NCBI GenBank assembly: GCA_021234155.1
Contig: JAJEKV010000081.1
Span: 4,179,069 to 4,243,068 of the forward strand
DNA from: Isoetes taiwanensis
Taxonomy: Eukaryota; Streptophyta; Lycopodiopsida; Isoetales; Isoetaceae
DNA length: 64,000 bases
Reading direction: 5' to 3'
This document shows, one piece after another, positions 57,955 through 64,000 of this stretch; within the stretch, counting starts at the first letter, position 1; every line of letters starts with the position of its first letter. The notes beneath the pieces were generated by a model, which was not told the origin of the DNA, ran no database searches, and was given only the letters and a program-made list of their open reading frames with translations. A program made the translations under genes and the position numbers.

Positions 57955-58150
57955 TCAATGGTTGGTCGCGAATTGTGTTTGTTCGAATCAATGCAGCCAC
58001 ATAAATCTCCAATGGTTGACTGCAATTGTGTTTGAATGGTTGGCCGCAATCGCGTGTTTGTTCGAATCAATGCACCACACAAATCTCCTCAATGGTTGGT
58101 CAGCAATTGTGTTTGTTCAACCGCCCACATACATCTCCCTCTAATGGTCA
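57955..58150. repeat. Degenerate tandem repeat (AATGGTTGG...CAATTGTGTTTG)
   Basis: Four AATGGTTG starts at about 57,957, 58,010, 58,035 and 58,091. Each leads to AATTGTGTTTGTTCGAATCA-like or shortened text and ACATANATCTCC. Spacing is irregular (about 25-57 bp). Confidence 0.75.
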
Positions 58151-58159
58151 GTTTTGGCT

Positions 58160-59285
58160 TCAATTTAATTGTCGCTTGAATCTCATCTACTCAAATTAAT
58201 AAATGCTTTGATGTAAGGTCTTCCATTGAGTTTATCTTAACATATAATACCCTCGAATTTAAGCTACCGTTCACATTTGTTAGTTAGCATCAAGGTTCAA
58301 TTTGATGGTTCAATTCTTAATTTTTCGTGGACTCGCAAAATAATTTTACACCTTCCACGTGACAAGAAGTTCCTAATTCAAGCCTTTCAAATGCAATTAG
58401 TTTTTTCCCTCAAAAACATAGATAGATACATAGAATAAGGCATATTTCCATTATAGTTCATGAAATATATAATGTTCTTACATAGATACTTCTGAAACAA
58501 AATAGTAGTTTAAAAGTTTAAAATCAATCAAAAAAACTTATTCAAGTGGCATTCCTCTCCTTTGCTTCGCTTCATACTAGCTTTGTAATATGCTTGCCAA
58601 TCTATGCTTTCAAATGATTCATTCCACAATGATACATGCATTGTAGTGCAAACATCTAGCCATGTCTACTTTTGAAGCAAACTTGGTAAGCAATTTTTCC
58701 AACTATTCCTAGTCTCGGCTATCGCTATAAACATATCCATGACATGCGATGGATTGAAGAATTTCATGGTATTTACTTGTAATGCAAATGCAATGCTTGA
58801 ATGAAATAAGAAATAAAAGATTTCTAATGTCAGTGGTTCGTTTAACAGGCATTTCTCTGTTCCTAGGCTTTCAAATGACGAGTATATCTTGTAGTTGCCC
58901 TTCTCTATGATGGGCAATTTCGTAAGTGCTACCATATAACTTTATTTTTCAATTGCTTTGACTCCGGCAATCCTAAAACAGCATGAAAGTCAGCCAAATT
59001 CGGTTCACCAACGATGTGTTCTCGCATCGCTAATATTGCAAGGTGGAATTAAATGAATTGAGACAGTAATAACGAATTGAAATTGAACTGGATTGATGGA
59101 CTTTATAATTGGATTGAATTGATCAGACGTAAACAAAAGAACGCCATTGTTTTGCTTTATATTAAGCATGTACTGAATTGAATTGGATTGGATGGACTTT
59201 TATAATTGATCGAATTGTACATAATTGATTGAATTGGATTGATTGAAAGGACTTTCGATTCCAGGGGACTCAAAGAGGGTACCCT
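58160..59285. repeat. Dispersed repeat, right copy of the left-edge repeat
   Basis: Matches 1-300 in two blocks: TTAATAAATGCTTTGAT and the next 90 bases (58,196-58,290), and AATATTGCAAGGTGGAATTA and following (59,031-59,280). Between them lie about 740 bases not present in the left copy, apart from about 28 unmatched bases there. The tandem array starts immediately after. Confidence 0.75.
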
Positions 59286-62200
59286 TTCACATTTATAGGA
59301 TGGATATGACATTGTTCATTTCATATTTAAACTCTTTGGTCTTTTCATTTATTAAGGTCTAAATGCTTATGCACTCATTGTATTAAATGGAATCGGTGAG
59401 TTCAACTAGTAACGGGCGCTTCTGCTGCCCGTACAAGTAGGGTATGTTTTCAGACTCGTGGCACTTTCACACAAACTTCTGAGTGCCATCAAGGACCTTA
59501 ATGGAGCATTGAAGTAGTGGAATGAATCCACTTCAGGTGTGCTTTCCATCACATAAAATTCCCGCCGGTGCACAAGAATGAGGAAAGATTCATGTTATCA
59601 ATTAGAAAATGCATTTGTATGTGCAAACGTATGTATTAGATTCCTCCTAATCTTATCTTCAATAACATACAATGGGTTAGGACATTGAACATTTTTGGAT
59701 AGGTGCTCGAATAGTGCATTCAAACAATGAGAGTGCAATTGTCCACTTTGTTAAAAGTACCATTTTGTTTTCCACATTTGGATGAACATAAGGGGCACAT
59801 TGTTCGCTATGGGTGGATTGTGGTTTACAAATCCCAATGCCCAACGTACAATCGGGAAGAAAGGCTTCCATTACAGAGTTTTTCCTTTAGGTGGAATACT
59901 GCAATGGTAAGCAACACATGAGCAATTCTAACAATTTTACTTACATTAATAATATATGTCACCATGTGCTATGTTATTTTGTCATTTTTTGCAATGGACA
60001 GTATTGCAAAAGGCTGCAATGGCCCAATGACAAACACGTATAGAGGCCACTATGATAGTATAAAAGTTTTATGATGATGATAATGGAGCTTCGCACAAAG
60101 GGATTTTTTCAATATCACTTAGACACCTCAATAGTATTTCATTTGCAATGCTGCCTTATTTTTTATCAGACACATGGTTGGGTACCTACAACAGGCTGTC
60201 AAACAATAGTAAGCATCAACATCATTCTATGCTAATTTGTCAATTTCATGATTAGATTCTTCCCTCGAATGTTGCTCAAATTCTAGTGGGATACTGCCCT
60301 TTCTATCTATCTATCTTCTAACAAAGTAGTATTATTAATGTACAAAAGCAAGTTCAAGATTTGTCAAGTCCAATGCACCTTAAAGGTGAGATAACACAAC
60401 AAAGACGGAGTTCCATGAATCACAAACCGTCAAATATTTTTGGTTAGTAAAGCTTTGAAATCTTTTGATTGTTATGGTTTTAGGGTTCAAAAGATACAAA
60501 ATGTAATTTCTCTCTTTGGAAATAAGATCGGCCTCAAAAAGAGATGTAGCAAGCAATTTTGATAATTGATTACTCTATAACGCTGTCAAAAGATCTCATA
60601 GGATGTCTTGATCTTATTTTGAGAGCTCTCAAAAACATGAAGAGTAACCGAATGATTGGTTCCCCATTTGTCGTCAGATTTTGGGGGGGAAGGTTTTCCT
60701 AAGAAAATTCTGACACGAAATTTTGTATGGAACCAAGTTAAGACATGTCTCATTTCTCACTGTGGAAAACCAAAATTATTGGCTTGAAAATCACACACCC
60801 ATGCATGCCCATCATGGCCATCCATACACCCCAATGAGGTGGCAGCCGATTACGCGATGGATACTTATTATTGTTCATTTCATATTTAAACTCTGGTCTT
60901 TCATTATTAAGGCTCAAAATGCTTGCGCACTCATTGTATAAATGGAATCGAGGGAGTTCAACTAGTAACGCAGTTTCGCTGTCGCGTATGTAAGTAGGGT
61001 ATAAGCCAGAGACTCGTGGCACTCATTAATAAACTTGAGTGCCATCAAGGACCCTAATGGACTCATTTGTAAGTAGTGGAATAACCATCATTCTTGTGTG
61101 TGCTTTCTTCCTATCACATAAATTCTGACAATGGTGCATTAAGAATGAGGAAAGATTCATGTTATCAACTGTTGCATTTGTATGCAAACGACGTATTAGA
61201 TTCCTCCTAATCTTATCTTCAATAACATATAATGGGTTAGGACATTGAACATTTTGGATAGGTGCTCGAATAGTGCATTCAAACAATGAGAGGTAATTGT
61301 CCACTTTGTTAAAAGTACCCATTTTGTTTTCCACATTTGGATGAACATAAGGCACATTGTTCGCTATGGGTGGATTGTGGTTACAACTAATGCTCCAGAT
61401 AATAATTGGGAAGAAAGGGCTGACAGTTTTTTCCTTTAGTGGAATACTGCAATGGTGGGCAACACATGAGCAATTCTAACAATTTTACTTACATTAATAA
61501 TATATGTCACCATGTGCTATGTTATTTATTATTTTTGCAATGGACAGTAATAGTAAAGGCCGTAATGGCCCAATGACAAACACGTATAGAGGCCACTATG
61601 ATAGTATAAAAGTTTATAGCAATATTTGTCATTTTTGCAATGGACAGTATTGCAAAGGCTGCAATAACCCAATGACAAACGCATTATAGAGCCACTATGA
61701 TAGTATGAAATTTTTGTGATGACGATGTGGAGCTTAGCACAAAGAGTTTTTCAATATCATAGATTTACCTCAATAGTATTTCATTTGCAATGCTGCCCTT
61801 ATTTTTTATTGCACATGCATGGGTGCCCACAACAGGCGTCGAACAATGGTAAGCATAAACATCATTCTGCTAATTTGTCAATTTCATGATTAGATTCTTC
61901 CCTGAATGTTGCTCCATTCTGAGTGGGATACTACCCTTTCTATCTATCTATCTTCTATGTAAAGTAGTATTATTAATATTTTAAAAGCCAGTTCAAGATT
62001 TGTCAGTCGATGCACCTTAAAGGTGAGATAACACAACAAAACATCGAATTGCACCCATGGGTCCGTGCATGAACCTATTAACTTTTATTTTGGTTAGTAA
62101 AGCTTTGGGAAATCTTTGATTGTTATGGTTTTAGGGTTCAAAAAAAGATACAAATGTAGTCTCTCTTTGAAATAAGGTCGGCCTCGAAAGAGATGTATGA

Positions 62201-64000
62201 GAAGCAATTTTACGATCATGATTACTCTACTAACGTTGCCGAAAGATCCCTATAGGATGTCTTGATCTTATTTTGAGAAACCTAAAGCTATGAAAGATAA
62301 AGCTTGAATTGATTGGCTCCCGTTCTTTGTAGTATTTTGTGGGGAAGGTTTTCCCCAGGAAGAATGTTAAATTTAATATGGAGACAGTTAAAGGCATTGC
62401 CATTTACTGTGGAAAACCCAAAATTATTGACGTGACACACCATGCATGCCATCGCTGGCCATCCATACACACAATGAGGTGGCATTATCACGGACGCGGT
62501 GGATGGGCGGCGTCATTATTTATATTTAGCTCGCAGGTCTTTCATTTATTAAAGGTCCGGGAATGCTTTGAGGACTCATTGGTAAATGGAATTGAGGTTC
62601 AACTAATAGCGTGTTGCGGCGTTGCCGTGCACGCCAAAGTAGGAATGTTTTGGTAGAACTGTGGCACTTTCACACAAACTTGGGTGCATCAAGGACTAAC
62701 TAATGGATCATTTGTAAGTAGTGGAATAACCATTCTTGTGTGTGCTTTCCTATCACATAAATTAAATGATGGTGCGTGGGAATGAGAAAAGATTCATGTT
62801 ATCAATTAGAAAATGCATTTGTATGTGCAAACGTATGTATTAGATTCCTCCTAATCTTATCTTCCAATAACATACAGTAAGGTTAGGACGTGAACATTTT
62901 TGGATAGAGTGCTCGAATAGTGCATTCAAACAATGAGAGTGCAATTGTCCACTTTGTTAAAAGTACCATTTTGTTTTTCCACATTTGGATGAGGAACATA
63001 AGGGGGCACATTGTTAAGCTATGGGTGGATTGTGAAGTTTACAAACTTGGGTAACTGCGTTGATAATAATTTGGGAAGAAAGAATTTGATTCTGATGGTT
63101 TTTTTTTCCTTTAGGTGGAACTCGCAATGGTAAAGCAACACATGAGCAATTCTAACAATTTTACTTACAGTAAGCAATATATGTCACCATGTCTTTATGT
63201 TATTTGTCATTTTACAATGAACCCAGGTATGCAAAAATACCAATATTTAATGACAAACACGTATAGAGCCACTATGATAGTATAAAAGTTTTTATGATGA
63301 TGATGATAATGGAGCTTAGCACAAAGGGATTTTCAATATACTTAGACACCTCAATAGTATTTCATTTGCAATCTTGGCTTATTTTTATTGCACATGCATG
63401 GGTGCCCACAACAGGCTGTCAAACAATAGTACTTTTAAACATCATTCTGTATATGGTATTAAATTTCATGATTAGATTCTTCCCTCGAATGTTGCTCGAA
63501 AATTCTAGTGGGATACTGCCCTTTCTATCTATCTATCTTAACCCACAACAAAGTAGTATTATTAATGTACAAAAGCAAGTTCAAGATTTGTCAGGTCAAT
63601 GCACCTTAAGGTGAGATAACACAACAAAACATCGGAGGTGCACCCATGAATCAAGATGCCATGAACCCTATTAGCTGCTATTTTTGGTTAATAAAGCTTT
63701 GGTATCTCTTTGATTGTTATGGTTTTAGGGTTCAAAAAAGATACAAAAATGCATTCTCTCTTTGAAATAAGATCGACCTCAAAAGAGATGTAGCAGCTTA
63801 ATTTTGATCTTTGATTATATAGTTGTCGAAAGATCCCTATAGGATGTCTTGATATCTTATTTTGTCCCTAAAACATGAAAGGTAAACTGAATTGATTGGC
63901 TCCCATTTCTTTAAATGTCATTATTTGTGGGGAAGGTTTTCCCAGGAAGAGAATGTGCAGAAATTTTGTATGGAACCAAGTTAGCAATACATGTGGCACC
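59286..64000. repeat. Tandem array of ~1.6-kb units (three copies, last incomplete)
   Basis: Unit landmarks recur at regular distances. TTCCTCCTAATCTTATCTTC is at 59,641, 61,201 and 62,845 (periods 1,560 and 1,644). GATAACACAACAAA is at about 60,389, 62,028 and 63,615. GGTTTTAGGGTTCAAAA is at about 60,476, 62,129 and 63,720. The third unit runs off the window. The units contain no frame conserved in all copies and no transposon hallmarks. The beginning of the unit is also present once at 300-480. Confidence 0.92.

Overview
The window looks like nuclear DNA of a land plant with a large, repeat-filled genome. It has plant gene relics with intron-like junctions, Ty3/gypsy and LINE retrotransposons, CACTA and hAT transposons and long microsatellites. 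A fern or gymnosperm would fit, but the sequence does not settle this. No complete ordinary protein-coding gene was recognised. The content is nested mobile elements, tandem repeats and broken pieces of plant genes.

Left third (1-29,300): a repeat copy at the left edge (1-480) matches the right end of the window. A 5'-truncated LINE on the minus strand (2,465-5,795) ends in an (ATT)n tail and carries a 320-bp MITE exactly inside its RT. It abuts a broken DUF7869-like (transposase-like) gene (5,813-6,900). Further right are a lone BTB exon of MATH-BTB type, a BIR-like LRR receptor truncated before the kinase, a LINE/PAL/poly-A chimera (12,661-15,200), a candidate divergent promoter (22,040-22,240), an RBOH (NADPH oxidase) remnant (23,810-24,220) and an F-box remnant (27,577-27,897).

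Middle (29,306-51,663): one Ty3/gypsy element on the minus strand spans 22.3 kb. Its two LTRs are bracketed by the same 5-bp duplication (TGTTT), with PBS and polypurine tract in the right places. Its integrase region is split by a 13.6-kb element with 32-bp terminal inverted repeats (30,909-44,506). Removing that element restores the reading frame. Inside it are T-rich subterminal repeats, microsatellites, a 1.5-kb palindromic dimer satellite, five alternating copies of a foldback arm, a hAT MITE with 8-bp TSD, a nearly perfect 245-bp palindrome and what looks like a captured promoter plus short ORF. A 2-kb CACTA element (46,059-48,044) sits in the same gypsy element, in its RT/RNase H region. 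Of the 22.3 kb, about 6.8 kb is the gypsy element itself.

Right third (51,664-64,000): a degenerate LRR receptor gene on the minus strand (55,280-57,060), a short hairpin, and from 58,160 a repeat family that becomes a tandem array of ~1.6-kb units (59,286 to the end). The region from ~44.5 kb rightward has many small indels between copies that should align, so either the copies are old or the assembly is locally inaccurate.

The best candidate for something undescribed is the 13.6-kb TIR element with its satellite and foldback cargo. The LINE-PAL chimera is the clearest mechanistic story.
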